Source of the DNA: Microbacterium sp. zg-Y625
Lineage (GTDB): Bacteria; Actinomycetota; Actinomycetes; Actinomycetales; Microbacteriaceae
NCBI RefSeq assembly: GCF_030246925.1
Contig: NZ_CP126740.1
Coordinates: 2,294,001-2,358,000, forward strand
Direction of reading: 5' to 3'
DNA length: 64,000 bases
Below are positions 1 to 8,535 of this stretch, one piece after another (position 1 is the stretch's first letter; each line of letters begins with the position of its first letter). The position numbers were made by a program, and so were the translations under genes. The notes below the pieces were generated by a model. The model was given only the letters and a program-made list of their open reading frames with translations. It was not told the origin of the DNA and did no database searches.

Positions 1-157
1 ACCGCCATTGCTCACTGCACCAGCCTACCGGCGAGGGCGCTCGGTTCCTGAGATCCGCGTCGGCGCTGGGTGCCGCGGCCGCGGCGGGTTCCGTTTCGGG
101 GCAGCGCCAGCCCCGCGCGTCACGAGCCCGACACGCGGGTCCGCTAGAACTGACGTG

Positions 158-1108
158 ATGCTCCCCGTTCTCGCCGTCCTCGCCGCCGCCGTGCTCTTCG
201 GCACGACCGGCACCGCGCAGGCGCTGGGTCCCGACGACAGCACCCCCTGGGCAGTCGGGGCAGTGCGCTTGACGATCGGCGGCACTGCGCTCGCGGCCCT
301 CGCGTTCTCGCTGGGTGCGCGACAGCGACGCCGCACCGCGGCCGGCGCCGCGGCCACCTCCGCGCGCCCCGCCCCACGGCCGGTGCTCGACCGTCGCGCC
401 CTGCTGCTGATGGCGGCCACCGGCACCTGCCTGGCGCTGTATCAGCCGCTGTTCTTCCTCGGCGCCGAGCGCAACGGCGTCGCCGTCAGCACCGTGATCG
501 CGCTGGGATCAGCCCCGGTAATCGCGGGGCTCGTCGAGTGGGCATTGACCCGCCGTGTCCCCTCGGGGGCATGGCTGGGTGCGACGGCGCTCGCGACGAC
601 GGGAGTGGTGCTGCTGGGTGCGGGCGGCGCGGCCGCCGGCGGCAGCGACCCCGCGGGGCTTGTCGCCTCCCTCGCGGCGGGCGCCGCCTTCGCCGTACAG
701 GCCAACGTGCAGCGGCGGCTGATGGATGCCGGCTGGGACCCGTTCGCCGTCGGCGGGGCGATGGGGCTCGGCGGCGCCGCGTGGGGCCTCGCCATGCTGC
801 TGTTCGCCGACCTGACGTGGCTGGCCTCGCCCGACGGGCTCGCGATGGCGCTGTGGCTCGGGCTCGCGACGGTCGGCATCGCGTACACGCTGTTCACCTG
901 GGGGCTGCTGCGGCTCACCGCCGCCACCGCCGCCACGCTCACCCTGGCCGAGCCGCTGACCGCGTCGCTGCTGGGCATCGGCGTGCTCGGCGAACGCCTG
1001 AGCCCACCGGCGCTGCTCGGGCTGGCCGTGCTGGTTGCGGGCCTGGTGCTGCTGGCCTGGAGCTCCCGCGCCCCGCGAGACCCCGCGCCATACGCCGTCG
1101 AAGGCTGA
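158..1108 (+). CDS. EamA-family membrane transporter (DMT superfamily)
   Basis: Integral membrane exporter of the drug/metabolite transporter superfamily, about 317 residues. The protein is almost entirely hydrophobic, with about ten membrane segments arranged as two EamA repeats; the second repeat begins near the GLVASLAAGAAFAVQ stretch. An open frame extends upstream to position 8, but I choose ATG 158 because the membrane protein begins there and a -10-like TAGAAC at 145-150 ends 7 nt before it, which fits a leaderless transcript. The substrate cannot be read from the sequence; relatives export amino acids or metabolites. A GNAT enzyme follows after 8 nt and may be co-transcribed. The family is secure, the substrate unknown. 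Confidence 0.88.
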   Translation: MLPVLAVLAAAVLFGTTGTAQALGPDDSTPWAVGAVRLTIGGTALAALAFSLGARQRRRTAAGAAATSARPAPRPVLDRRALLLMAATGTCLALYQPLFFLGAERNGVAVSTVIALGSAPVIAGLVEWALTRRVPSGAWLGATALATTGVVLLGAGGAAAGGSDPAGLVASLAAGAAFAVQANVQRRLMDAGWDPFAVGGAMGLGGAAWGLAMLLFADLTWLASPDGLAMALWLGLATVGIAYTLFTWGLLRLTAATAATLTLAEPLTASLLGIGVLGERLSPPALLGLAVLVAGLVLLAWSSRAPRDPAPYAVEG

Positions 1109-1116
1109 GGAGACAC

Positions 1117-1584
1117 GTGACCCTGCAGATACGCACCGACGACCTCACTGGTGAGGCTACCTGCGCCCTCATCGCGGCCCACCTCGACGCGATGCATGCG
1201 CAGACCCCCACCGAGAGCGTGCACGCACTGGGCGTCGAGCAGCTGCGGCAGCGGCACATCACCGTGTGGTCCGCCTGGGAGGGTGACGACCTCGCGGGCG
1301 TGGGCGCACTGCAGCGGCGGGATGCCACCCATGGCGAGATCAAGTCCATGCGGGTCGCCTCGACCCACCTGCGACGCGGCGTGGCCCGGGCGCTGCTGCG
1401 CCATATCGTGGCCGAGGCACGCGTCATGGGGCTCCTGCGCCTGCAGCTCGAGACGGGCTCGGGGCCCGACTTCGCCGCAGCACGGGCACTGTACCTCGGC
1501 GAGGGGTTCACCCCCTGCGGCCCATTCGGCGACTACACCGACGACCCGCTCTCGACCTACTTCGTGCGGGAGCTGCCGCGGTAG
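1117..1584 (+). CDS. GNAT-family N-acetyltransferase
   Basis: Cytoplasmic acetyl-CoA-dependent N-acetyltransferase of about 155 residues, the usual size for the family. The GNAT core is visible as the beta4 segment KSMRVASTHLRRGVARALL, with the acetyl-CoA pyrophosphate loop R-x-x-G-V-A in it, followed by LRLQLETGS and the C-terminal ARALYLGEGFTPCGPF, typical of small GNATs such as YsnE. The start is GTG 1117, 8 nt after the upstream EamA transporter stop, preceded by a weak GAGGAG-type ribosome site; the open frame further upstream is a shadow of the transporter. The acceptor substrate is unknown. It probably forms a two-gene transcript with the exporter. Confidence 0.85.
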   Translation: MTLQIRTDDLTGEATCALIAAHLDAMHAQTPTESVHALGVEQLRQRHITVWSAWEGDDLAGVGALQRRDATHGEIKSMRVASTHLRRGVARALLRHIVAEARVMGLLRLQLETGSGPDFAAARALYLGEGFTPCGPFGDYTDDPLSTYFVRELPR

Positions 1585-1641
1585 CGCGCGCGCACGACCT
1601 CACCGGAACCGCGCGACCGCGACCGTAACCGCGCGCGCCGC

Positions 1642-2841
1642 TCAGGCCGGGACGATCATCGCGACCGCGAACGCGGCCACGCCTTCGCCGGTGCCGGTGA
1701 AGCCCAGTCCGTCGGTGGTCGTCGCCGACACCGAGACCGGCGCCCCGCCGAGGGCGGCCGAGAGAACCTGCTCCGCCTCGGCACGCCGATCCGCGAAGCG
1801 GGGGCGGCGCGCCTGCACCTGCACCGAGACGTTGCCGACGGCCCAGCCGGCCTCGCCGAGCAGCGCGCGGGTGCGCGCGAGGAACGCGTCGGCGTGCGCG
1901 CCGGCGTACTCGGGCCGGTCGGTGCCGAAGTGCGTGCCGATGTCGCCGAGCCCGGCCGCGGCCAGCAGTGCATCGACGATCGCGTGGGCGACGGCATCCC
2001 CGTCGGAGTGACCCGACAGCGGCTGCTCCCCCGGCCACTCCAGACCGGCGAGCCACAGCGTGCCGTCGCCGCCGACCGCGTGCACGTCGGTGCCGACCCC
2101 CACGCGCGCAGCGGGCTGCGGCGGGTCCAGACGGCTCGCCGCCGGTGCGACGGGCGACACCAGCGCGCGGGCGCGCTCGAGGTCAGCGGGAGTGGTGATC
2201 TTGAAGCTGAGCTGCGACCCGTCGACGACGGTCACGTCGTGACCGGCGGATGCCACGACCGCCGCGTCATCGGTGAACTCCTCCTCGGCAGCCGCGTATG
2301 CGGCATCCAGCACGTCACGACGGAACCCCTGTGGGGTCTGTGCGGCAGCCAGCTCGGCACGGTCGACGCCCGCGACGATGCGCGCGCCGTCGACCCGCTT
2401 CAGGGTGTCGATGACGGGCAGCACCGGAATGACTCCCGCGGCGCCCGCGTCGACCGCCACGATGACGCGTTCGAACACCGCCGGCGGGGTGAGCGCGCGG
2501 GCGGCGTCGTGCACGAGCACGACCTCGACATCGGGCCACACCGCGTGCAGACCTGCCGCCACCGATGCTTGGCGCGTGGCGCCGCCCGTGACCACATGCA
2601 CCAGGTCCCGACGATCGCCGGATGCTTCCAGGGCATCGGTCTGCGCGTCGCCCTCCCGTCCGGGAGGGGCGACGACGATCACCTGCGCGCTGGTCGCGGC
2701 GAAGACGCCTTCGAGGCAGTGACGCAGGATGGTGTGCTCATCGATCCCGACGAACGCCTTCGGATCCGCGGCACCCAGACGGGTGCCGGATCCGGCGGCG
2801 ACGACGATGACGGCGACACGGGGAACGGGCGTGATGTCCAC
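1642..2841 (-). CDS. ispDF: Bifunctional IspD/IspF, MEP isoprenoid pathway
   Basis: Fusion of 2-C-methyl-D-erythritol 4-phosphate cytidylyltransferase (IspD, residues about 6-230) and 2-C-methyl-D-erythritol 2,4-cyclodiphosphate synthase (IspF, about 246-399), catalysing the third and fifth steps of the MEP route. IspD shows the nucleotide-binding start [16 protein letters not shown] (residues 15-30) and HDAAR (111-115). IspF shows the metal ligands D252 and H254 in GTDVHAV and the [11 protein letters not shown] motif with H286. A Pro/Ala linker near 231-245 joins them. The fusion is known in some actinobacteria and proteobacteria. It lies 35 nt downstream of carD on the same strand, the usual actinobacterial carD-ispD arrangement, and is probably co-transcribed with it. 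Confidence 0.95.
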   Translation of the reverse strand: MDITPVPRVAVIVVAAGSGTRLGAADPKAFVGIDEHTILRHCLEGVFAATSAQVIVVAPPGREGDAQTDALEASGDRRDLVHVVTGGATRQASVAAGLHAVWPDVEVVLVHDAARALTPPAVFERVIVAVDAGAAGVIPVLPVIDTLKRVDGARIVAGVDRAELAAAQTPQGFRRDVLDAAYAAAEEEFTDDAAVVASAGHDVTVVDGSQLSFKITTPADLERARALVSPVAPAASRLDPPQPAARVGVGTDVHAVGGDGTLWLAGLEWPGEQPLSGHSDGDAVAHAIVDALLAAAGLGDIGTHFGTDRPEYAGAHADAFLARTRALLGEAGWAVGNVSVQVQARRPRFADRRAEAEQVLSAALGGAPVSVSATTTDGLGFTGTGEGVAAFAVAMIVPA

Positions 2842-2876
2842 GCCTCGAACCTACCCGGCGATGCGTTGGGCCGGGC

Positions 2877-3359
2877 TCAGCTGGCGAGCACCTCGTCGAG
2901 GACGACGCTCGCGCGCTCCTCGTCGGTCTTCTCCGCCAGCGCGAGCTCCGAGATGAGGATCTGGCGCGCCTTGGCGAGCATGCGCTTCTCACCCGCAGAG
3001 AGTCCGCGGTCCTGGTCACGGCGCCACAGGTCGCGCACGACCTCGCTCACCTTGATGACGTCGCCCGACGCGAGCTTCTCGAGGTTCGCCTTGTAGCGGC
3101 GCGACCAGTTGGTCGGCTCCTCGGTGAAGGGTGCACGCAGCACCTCGAAGACGCGGTCCAGTCCCTCTTGGCCGATGACGTCACGGACGCCCACCAGATC
3201 GACGTTCTCCGCCGGCACCTCGATGATCAGATCGCCTTGCGTGACGTTCAGCTTGAGATACTTCTTCGTCTCGCCCTTGATCACCCGTTCTTTGACTTCG
3301 ATGATCGTTGCGGCCCCGTGGTGCGGGTAGACAACCGTCTCGCCAACCTCAAAAAGCAT
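2877..3359 (-). CDS. carD: CarD-family RNA polymerase-binding transcription factor
   Basis: Global regulator that binds the RNA polymerase beta subunit and stabilises open promoter complexes, essential in mycobacteria. About 160 residues, full length. The N-terminal RNAP-interaction domain starts [16 protein letters not shown] and continues to about residue 60; the helical C-terminal DNA-contact domain follows. An in-frame extension exists upstream, but ATG 3359 gives the conserved family start and has an AAAGGA ribosome site 8 nt ahead. A -10-like TATTCT lies at 3386-3391 (minus strand). ispDF follows closely on the same strand. Confidence 0.95.
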   Translation of the reverse strand: MLFEVGETVVYPHHGAATIIEVKERVIKGETKKYLKLNVTQGDLIIEVPAENVDLVGVRDVIGQEGLDRVFEVLRAPFTEEPTNWSRRYKANLEKLASGDVIKVSEVVRDLWRRDQDRGLSAGEKRMLAKARQILISELALAEKTDEERASVVLDEVLAS

Positions 3360-3504
3360 GCAGTTGTGTCCTTTCGGCAACCTCCAGAATACCACAGGCG
3401 ACATACGCTAAGGTTCGCCGGCCTGCGGCGACTGCACCGTCCCGGATCGCGGCGGCGCACCGCGTAGACTGCTCAGGATGTCGTCTGCTTCTCCGGGAGG
3501 AACC

Positions 3505-3990
3505 GTGAAATCGCGCCTGCTCGCGTCGCTCGCTCTGGGTGCCGCCGTCGTCGTGGGAGCGACCGGTTGCAACATGCTCGCCCCTCAGGCGACCACGATC
3601 GCCTACTCCCCGTCTGACGGGGTCAACGTTCCCGCTCCGGGACCGGTCGACGTGCTCAACGCGATGGTCATCGCGAACGAAGACGGCTCCGCCGGCAACT
3701 TCATCGCCGCGTTCGTCAACACCTCCCTCGAGCCGCAGGAGATCACCGTCGCGGTGCAGAACGGCGAGGCGGAGATCATCGAGCTCGCCGCCGGTGAGAG
3801 CGTCAGCCTGGGCGTCGATGTCGAGCCGATCCTGTTCACCGACCTCGGCGTTCCCGCCGGCGCCACCGTGCCGATGGCCTTCCAGACGGGCATGGAGTCC
3901 GGCACCGTCGCCGAGATCCCCGTGCTCGACGGCGCGCTGCCGTACTACACCGAGTTCGAGCCGGTCGAAGAAGAACTCATCGAGGACTGA
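3505..3990 (+). CDS. Putative secreted lipoprotein
   Basis: About 161 residues, starting KSRLLASLALGAAVVVGATGC after the initiator: a short charged n-region, hydrophobic core and lipobox GATGC, so it is predicted to be lipidated and exported. The mature part is acidic, Ala/Val-rich and ends in many Glu residues; it resembles uncharacterised actinobacterial lipoproteins found beside carD. I chose GTG 3505 because GGGAGG stands at 3495-3500. An ATG at 3478 in the same frame, 7 nt after a TAGACT -10 box at 3465-3470, would give a leaderless alternative with nine extra residues. Its proximity to senX3-regX3 is suggestive only; the function is unknown. Confidence 0.8.
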   Translation: MKSRLLASLALGAAVVVGATGCNMLAPQATTIAYSPSDGVNVPAPGPVDVLNAMVIANEDGSAGNFIAAFVNTSLEPQEITVAVQNGEAEIIELAAGESVSLGVDVEPILFTDLGVPAGATVPMAFQTGMESGTVAEIPVLDGALPYYTEFEPVEEELIED

Positions 3991-4029
3991 GCACGCCCCT
4001 CCCCCTGCGGCCCCGCCGCGCGGGGCGCG

Positions 4030-4713
4030 TCATGCTTCGAAGCGGTAACCCAGTCCGCGAACGGTCACGAGCATGACCGGTTCGCTCGGGTTCTCCTCGA
4101 TGCGCGACCTGATGCGCTTGATGTGCACGTCGAGCGTCTTGGTGTCGCCGTAGTAGTCGCTTCCCCACACCCGGTCGATCAGCTGGCCGCGCGTCAGCAC
4201 CCGGCCGGCGTTGCGCATGAGCAGTTCGAGCAGCTCGAACTCCTTCAGCGGCATGCTGATCTCGGTGCCGTCGACGCTCACAGCGTGACGGTCGATGTCG
4301 AGCGACACCCGCCCGCCGGTGAGCACCCGCTCGTCCTGGTGATCGTCGACCGGTGCGCTGCGCCGCAGCACGGCACGCATGCGGGCGAGCAGCTGGCGCG
4401 ATGAGTACGGCTTCGTGACGTAGTCGTCCGCGCCGAGCTCGAGCCCCACGACGATGTCGACTTCGGAGTCCTTGGCCGTCAGCATGATGATCGGCACGGT
4501 CGAGGTCGACCGGATCTGGCGGCACACCTCCGTGCCCGGCATGCCCGGAAGCATGAGGTCGAGCAGGATGATGTCCGCACCGTTCGCGCCGAACATCCGC
4601 AGCGCCGTCGGTCCGTCCGCCGCGATCTCGACGTCGAACCCCTCGCGCCGCAGCAGGTAGGCCAGGGGGTCGGCGAGATCCGGCTCGTCCTCGACGATCA
4701 GCACGCGGGTCAT
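4030..4713 (-). CDS. regX3: OmpR/PhoB-type response regulator, RegX3-like
   Basis: Phosphate-responsive transcription factor, 227 residues. The receiver domain (1-120) has the acidic pocket E8-D9 and phospho-acceptor D52 in LLDLMLPGMPG; the winged-helix domain (about 130-225) includes LKEFELLELLMRNAGRVLTR and ends in VRGLGYRFEA. The upstream kinase gene senX3 overlaps by 4 nt (ATGA), so the two are translationally coupled, and phoU is divergent, which matches the mycobacterial senX3-regX3 phosphate system. It would bind the 11-bp-phased PHO boxes seen upstream of senX3 and pstS. The longer open frame above ATG 4713 is a shadow of senX3. Very likely RegX3/PhoP-like. Confidence 0.93.
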   Translation of the reverse strand: MTRVLIVEDEPDLADPLAYLLRREGFDVEIAADGPTALRMFGANGADIILLDLMLPGMPGTEVCRQIRSTSTVPIIMLTAKDSEVDIVVGLELGADDYVTKPYSSRQLLARMRAVLRRSAPVDDHQDERVLTGGRVSLDIDRHAVSVDGTEISMPLKEFELLELLMRNAGRVLTRGQLIDRVWGSDYYGDTKTLDVHIKRIRSRIEENPSEPVMLVTVRGLGYRFEA

Positions 4714-5936
4714 CGGGGCTCTCCGTTCGGAACCGCCGCGGTGGCGCGGCTGGGCTTGATGCGGGACTTCTTCTTGCCTGGCCGTTCGTCGCCGCGCAGG
4801 GCGTCGGTGTCCGGTCCACTGGCGCGCGGAAGGCGGATCGTGAAGGTCGATCCCTGTCCGGGCTGCGACCACAGGCGCACGTCCCCGCCGTGGCGGTGGG
4901 CGGCGTGCTTGACGATGGCGAGCCCCAGCCCGGTGCCGCCGGTCTGGCGTGAGCGGGCCTGGTCGGCGCGGTAGAACCGCTCGAACACCCGCTGCTGCTC
5001 GCTCTCGGCGATGCCGATCCCGCGGTCGGTGACGGCGATCTCGACCACGCCGTCCGTGCCCCTGACGCCGACGCCCACGCGGGACCCCGCCGGGGAGTAG
5101 GCGATGGCGTTGGCGATGAGGTTTCCGACGGCTTCGCCGAGGATCTGCGCGTCGCCGCGCACGTACAGGCCGCGGTCGCCGCCACGCACGAGTTCCACGC
5201 CCGCGGCATCCGCCTGCGTCTCATGGGCCTCGACCGCCGACGCGACGATCTGATCGATCGAGACGTCGCGCACCTCTGCCAGGTCATCGGCCGCCTGCAG
5301 GCGCGAGAGGTGCATGATCCGCCCGGTCAGCCGACTGAGTCGCTGCGCCTCCGCGTGCAGACGACCGGCGAAGGTACGCACCTGCTCCGGGTCGTCGGCG
5401 GCCGACTCGATCGCCTCCGACAGCAGCATGATCGCGCCGACGGGCGTCTTCAGCTCGTGACTGGTGTTGGTCACGAAATCCCGCCGCATCTCCTCCACGC
5501 GCTCGCGCTCGGTGATGTCGCGCACCACCAGCAGCACGAGCCGGGGCGTGACGGGGTACGCGCGTGCGGTCACCAGGCGCGTCCGCGCGATGCTGGCGTC
5601 GCGCTCCAGCCGCAGGGTCTCGGTGGCGGGGCGCTCGCTCGCGCGGGCGGTGCGGACGAGGGCCCGCAGCGCCTGACTGGGCAGCACCGCGCCTTCCTGC
5701 ATGCCGAACAGCTCCGCGGCACCCGATGCCGCGACCACGGTCGCCGAGGCGTCGACGACCGCCGCGGGATCCTCCATGCCCTCCAGCACGGCACGCAGGC
5801 CGTCGGGCAGATGCGACGAGTCGTGCGCCAGCGCTCGGTCCCGTGCGCGCAGCGCCAGCGCGATCAGCAGAGCGAACGAGACGCCCACGAGCATGCCGGC
5901 AAGCAGGGCGAGCAGCGCCAGCTGCGTCGAATCCAT
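4710..5936 (-). CDS. senX3: Phosphate sensor histidine kinase, SenX3-like
   Basis: Membrane-attached sensor kinase of about 408 residues. An N-terminal membrane segment lies at about 4-30, a PAS-like sensory region at 45-145, the dimerisation/phospho-acceptor helix at NTSHELKTPVGA with H160, and a HATPase domain with NLIANAI (N box), DRGIGI, a G-rich lid and GTGLGLAIVKH. No large periplasmic domain is present, as in mycobacterial SenX3, which senses phosphate through the Pst system and PhoU. ATG 5936 is preferred over the first ATG of the frame, 10 codons upstream, because it immediately precedes the membrane helix. It overlaps regX3 by 4 nt. The promoter region carries a PHO box (6029-6046), implying autoregulation. 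Confidence 0.93.
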   Translation of the reverse strand: MDSTQLALLALLAGMLVGVSFALLIALALRARDRALAHDSSHLPDGLRAVLEGMEDPAAVVDASATVVAASGAAELFGMQEGAVLPSQALRALVRTARASERPATETLRLERDASIARTRLVTARAYPVTPRLVLLVVRDITERERVEEMRRDFVTNTSHELKTPVGAIMLLSEAIESAADDPEQVRTFAGRLHAEAQRLSRLTGRIMHLSRLQAADDLAEVRDVSIDQIVASAVEAHETQADAAGVELVRGGDRGLYVRGDAQILGEAVGNLIANAIAYSPAGSRVGVGVRGTDGVVEIAVTDRGIGIAESEQQRVFERFYRADQARSRQTGGTGLGLAIVKHAAHRHGGDVRLWSQPGQGSTFTIRLPRASGPDTDALRGDERPGKKKSRIKPSRATAAVPNGEPR

Positions 5937-6002
5937 GGCTCCAGCGTAAACGGGCGGTGCCGGCATAAGCGTCCAGTTGCGGCCGAGCCGGGGCGGCGCG
6001 GG

Positions 6003-6046
6003 ATACTATTCACTCGGGCGGCACCGTTCGTTAACCTTCGCCGAAC
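6003..6046 (-). promoter_or_regulatory. senX3 promoter with PHO box (RegX3 site)
   Basis: On the minus strand two heptamers, GTTCGGC (6046-6040) and GTTAACG (6035-6029), lie exactly 11 bp apart, the spacing of PhoP/RegX3 direct-repeat units (GTTCACC-like). A -10 hexamer TAGTAT (6008-6003) follows, so the box covers the -35 region as expected for an activator. The same bases read TACTAT on the plus strand, so a divergent phoU promoter may share it. The second unit is degenerate. Confidence 0.55.
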
Positions 6047-6123
6047 AGAATCGCCGGGCTTGCGAATCATGCCGAGCCGCGAGGACGAAGCGGTGCTGTG
6101 CCCCGCGAAAAGGAAGGTGCCCC

Positions 6124-6804
6124 ATGCGCGAAGTGTTCCACCAGTCCCTCGAGGACGTGCAGGGCCGACTGGTCGAGATCGCCGAGCTCGTCGCGGTGGC
6201 CATCGAGAAGGCCACCCGCGCGTTCGGAACGAGCGACGTGGGACTGGCCGAAGAGGTCATCGAGGCCGACCAGATCATCGACGACAAGGCCATCGAGCTC
6301 GACGAGCTCGCGATCCAGATCCTCGCCCGTCAGCAGCCGGTCGCACGCGACCTGCGCATCGTCGTAGCGGCGCTGCGCGTCTCCGCCTCTCTCGAGCGCA
6401 TGGGCGACATCGCCGAGCACATCGCCCAGCTCACCCGCATGCGCTTTCCCGAGCGGGCGATCCCGCGCGGTCTCAAGAACACGTTCACGAAGATGGGCGA
6501 GCTCGACGTGCGCGTAGCGCGGCTGCTCACCGAACTGCTGCGCACCGAGGATCTGTCGCTGGTCGAGCAGATCCGCGTCGCGGAGGACAAGCTCGACGAC
6601 CTGCACATCTCGGTCTTCGAGAAGGTGCTCGGCGACAACTGGCAGGGCGAGGCGGCCGCGACAGTGGATGCCACCCTTGCGAGCCGCTACCACGAGCGTT
6701 TCGCCGACCACGCCGAGTCGGTGGCCAAGAAGGTGCTGTACCTCGCCACCGGCGACTGGTCGGCCGACCCCGAGATGGTGCTGCGCGCCCAGCTGGACGC
6801 CTGA
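6124..6804 (+). CDS. phoU: Phosphate transport system regulator PhoU
   Basis: Cytoplasmic negative regulator linking the PstSCAB transporter to the SenX3 kinase. 226 residues with two PhoU repeats, each a three-helix bundle; the first carries the typical AIELDELAIQILARQQPVA metal-binding stretch and RIVVAALRVSASLERMGDIAEHI, and the second repeats this with the YHERFADHAESVAKKV segment. ATG 6124 has AAGGAAGG ahead of it. It is divergent from senX3-regX3 and about 8 kb from pstSCAB, so unlike many bacteria it is not in the pst operon. It is followed by a strong hairpin at 6815-6853. Confidence 0.95.
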   Translation: MREVFHQSLEDVQGRLVEIAELVAVAIEKATRAFGTSDVGLAEEVIEADQIIDDKAIELDELAIQILARQQPVARDLRIVVAALRVSASLERMGDIAEHIAQLTRMRFPERAIPRGLKNTFTKMGELDVRVARLLTELLRTEDLSLVEQIRVAEDKLDDLHISVFEKVLGDNWQGEAAATVDATLASRYHERFADHAESVAKKVLYLATGDWSADPEMVLRAQLDA

Positions 6805-6814
6805 CCTCATACGC

Positions 6815-6853
6815 GAAGAGGGGCGGATGCCAGTGGCATCCGCCCCTCTCTTC
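6815..6853. terminator. Bidirectional hairpin between phoU and gpmA
   Basis: An inverted repeat with left arm GAAGAGGGGCGGATGCCA and a matching right arm (one 2-nt bulge) sits between two convergent genes. The stem is about 18 bp with almost no loop and lies 10 nt after the phoU stop and 12 nt after the gpmA stop. It can act on both strands. The tip of the stem uses the GGATGCC/GGCATCC heptamer that recurs through the window. Confidence 0.8.
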
Positions 6854-6865
6854 GTGCGTGACGCG

Positions 6866-7615
6866 TTACTTCTTGCCCTGCGCGGCCACGGCGGCGGCTC
6901 CCGCGGCGGCGGCCTCGGGGTCGAGGTAGCGTCCGGGCTCCAGCGGCATCATGTCGGCGCCGAGGCGGTAGACCAGCGGAATGCCGGTGGGGATGTTCAG
7001 CTGCGCGATGTCCTCGTCGCTGATGCCCTCGAGGTGCTTCACGAGCCCTCGCAGCGAGTTGCCGTGGGCGGTGACGAGCACCGTCTTGCCGGCCTGCAGG
7101 TCGGGCACGATGTCGTTCTGCCAGTACGGCAGCATGCGGTCGATCACGAGCTTCAGCGACTCGGTGGCGGGCACCTCGCCGTCGATGCCGACGTAGCGCG
7201 GGTCACCGACCTGGCTGTACTCGTCGTCGGCGGCCAGCGGCGGCGGCGGCACGTCGAACGAACGGCGCCAGAGCATGAACTGCTCCTGGCCGTACTCGGC
7301 GAGCGTCTGCGCCTTGTCCTTGCCCTGCAGCGCGCCGTAGTGGCGTTCGTTCAGACGCCACGACCGCTTCACCGGAATCCACAGCCGGTCGGCGGAATCG
7401 AGGGCGATGTTCGCGGTCTGGATCGCGCGGCTGAGCACCGAGGTGTGCAGGATGTCGGGCAGCACGTCGGCCTCGGCCATCAGCCGGCCGCCGCGTTCGG
7501 CCTCGGCCTTGCCCTGCTCGGTCAGGCGGACATCGACCCACCCGGTGAAGAGGTTCAGCTCGTTCCACTCGCTCTGGCCGTGGCGGAGGAGGATCAGGGT
7601 GTGCGACTCACTCAT
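6866..7615 (-). CDS. gpmA: 2,3-bisphosphoglycerate-dependent phosphoglycerate mutase
   Basis: Glycolytic enzyme interconverting 3- and 2-phosphoglycerate through a phosphohistidine. 249 residues, the standard length. The catalytic [10 protein letters not shown] motif places the nucleophile at H12, R11 beside it; [15 protein letters not shown] and the second histidine in [15 protein letters not shown] are intact. It ends in an Ala-rich tail with lysines. It is convergent with phoU; the two are separated by the shared hairpin. Actinobacteria often keep this gene near senX3-regX3, as in mycobacteria (gpm1-senX3), which supports the local synteny. All active-site residues are present. Confidence 0.97.
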   Translation of the reverse strand: MSESHTLILLRHGQSEWNELNLFTGWVDVRLTEQGKAEAERGGRLMAEADVLPDILHTSVLSRAIQTANIALDSADRLWIPVKRSWRLNERHYGALQGKDKAQTLAEYGQEQFMLWRRSFDVPPPPLAADDEYSQVGDPRYVGIDGEVPATESLKLVIDRMLPYWQNDIVPDLQAGKTVLVTAHGNSLRGLVKHLEGISDEDIAQLNIPTGIPLVYRLGADMMPLEPGRYLDPEAAAAGAAAVAAQGKK

Positions 7616-7666
7616 GCTTCGATCCTACTCGGCGGGCCCCCAGCGCACCCCTGGCATCATTGAGGT

Positions 7667-8482
7667 ATGACGCCCTCCCCGATAGGGCAGATCACGCGTG
7701 GCACGACCAACACCAATCGGCTGCGCCGGGTCGATCGCTGGATCGCCCGTCATCCTGCGCTCCGCGCGGCATCCGCCGATCCCCTCGTGGTCGACCTCGG
7801 ATACGGCGCGAGCGGCGTGACCGCGTTCGAGCTCGAGGCGCGGCTGCGCTCCGCGCGGGCCGACGTCGAGGTGCTCGGGCTCGAGATCGATCCGGCGCGC
7901 GTCGCGCGGGCGAACGCGCAGCTGGCCGAACTGCGACGGGGCGGCACCGGCTTCTCCCCCGACGCGCGGGTGTCCTTCGCGCGCGGCGGGTTCGAAGTGC
8001 CGGCGCCGCGTGCCCCCACCGTCGTGCGGGCGTTCAACGTGCTGCGCCAGTACGGCGAAGAAGACGTTGCCGCTGCCTGGCAGCGCATGACGGCGCGGCT
8101 GGCGCCCGGCGGCATGCTCGTCGAGGGCACCTGCGACGAGATCGGGCGCGTCTGCACCTGGGTGGAGGTCGGAGCGGATGCCGCGCCGCGCTCGCTCACC
8201 CTGTCGCTGCGGCTGAGCGCGTTGCAGACACCCTCCATCGCGGCCGAGCGCCTGCCGAAGGCACTCATCCACCGCAACATCCCCGGCGAGCGCGTGCACG
8301 ATTTTCTGCGCGCCCTCGACACGCAGTGGGGTCAGGCCGCGGTCGTCTCACCCTTCGGGCCGGTGCACCGGTGGCGCACCGCTCTGGAGGGCATGGTCGA
8401 TGCCGGCTGGCCGCTGCGCACGCCCGCACGGTGGCGGCTGGGCGAGGTCACGGTGCCCTGGAGCGCGGTGGCACCGGGCTGA
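7667..8482 (+). CDS. Class I SAM-dependent methyltransferase
   Basis: About 271 residues. The SAM-binding motif I is readable as VVDLGYGASG (near residues 40-49), followed by an acidic motif II around VLGLEIDPARVARA. This is a small actinobacterial family found near gpmA; the methylated substrate is unknown. No signal peptide or membrane segment is seen. A CATCAT box at 7655-7660 is 6 nt before ATG 7667 and no Shine-Dalgarno is present, so the mRNA is probably leaderless. It is convergent with ygfZ, with only about 50 bp between the genes. Confidence 0.8.
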   Translation: MTPSPIGQITRGTTNTNRLRRVDRWIARHPALRAASADPLVVDLGYGASGVTAFELEARLRSARADVEVLGLEIDPARVARANAQLAELRRGGTGFSPDARVSFARGGFEVPAPRAPTVVRAFNVLRQYGEEDVAAAWQRMTARLAPGGMLVEGTCDEIGRVCTWVEVGADAAPRSLTLSLRLSALQTPSIAAERLPKALIHRNIPGERVHDFLRALDTQWGQAAVVSPFGPVHRWRTALEGMVDAGWPLRTPARWRLGEVTVPWSAVAPG

Positions 8483-8535
8483 CGGCGGGGGCCGTCGGGG
8501 CTGGGTGACCGTGCGGCGGACCGTCGGGCCCGGAC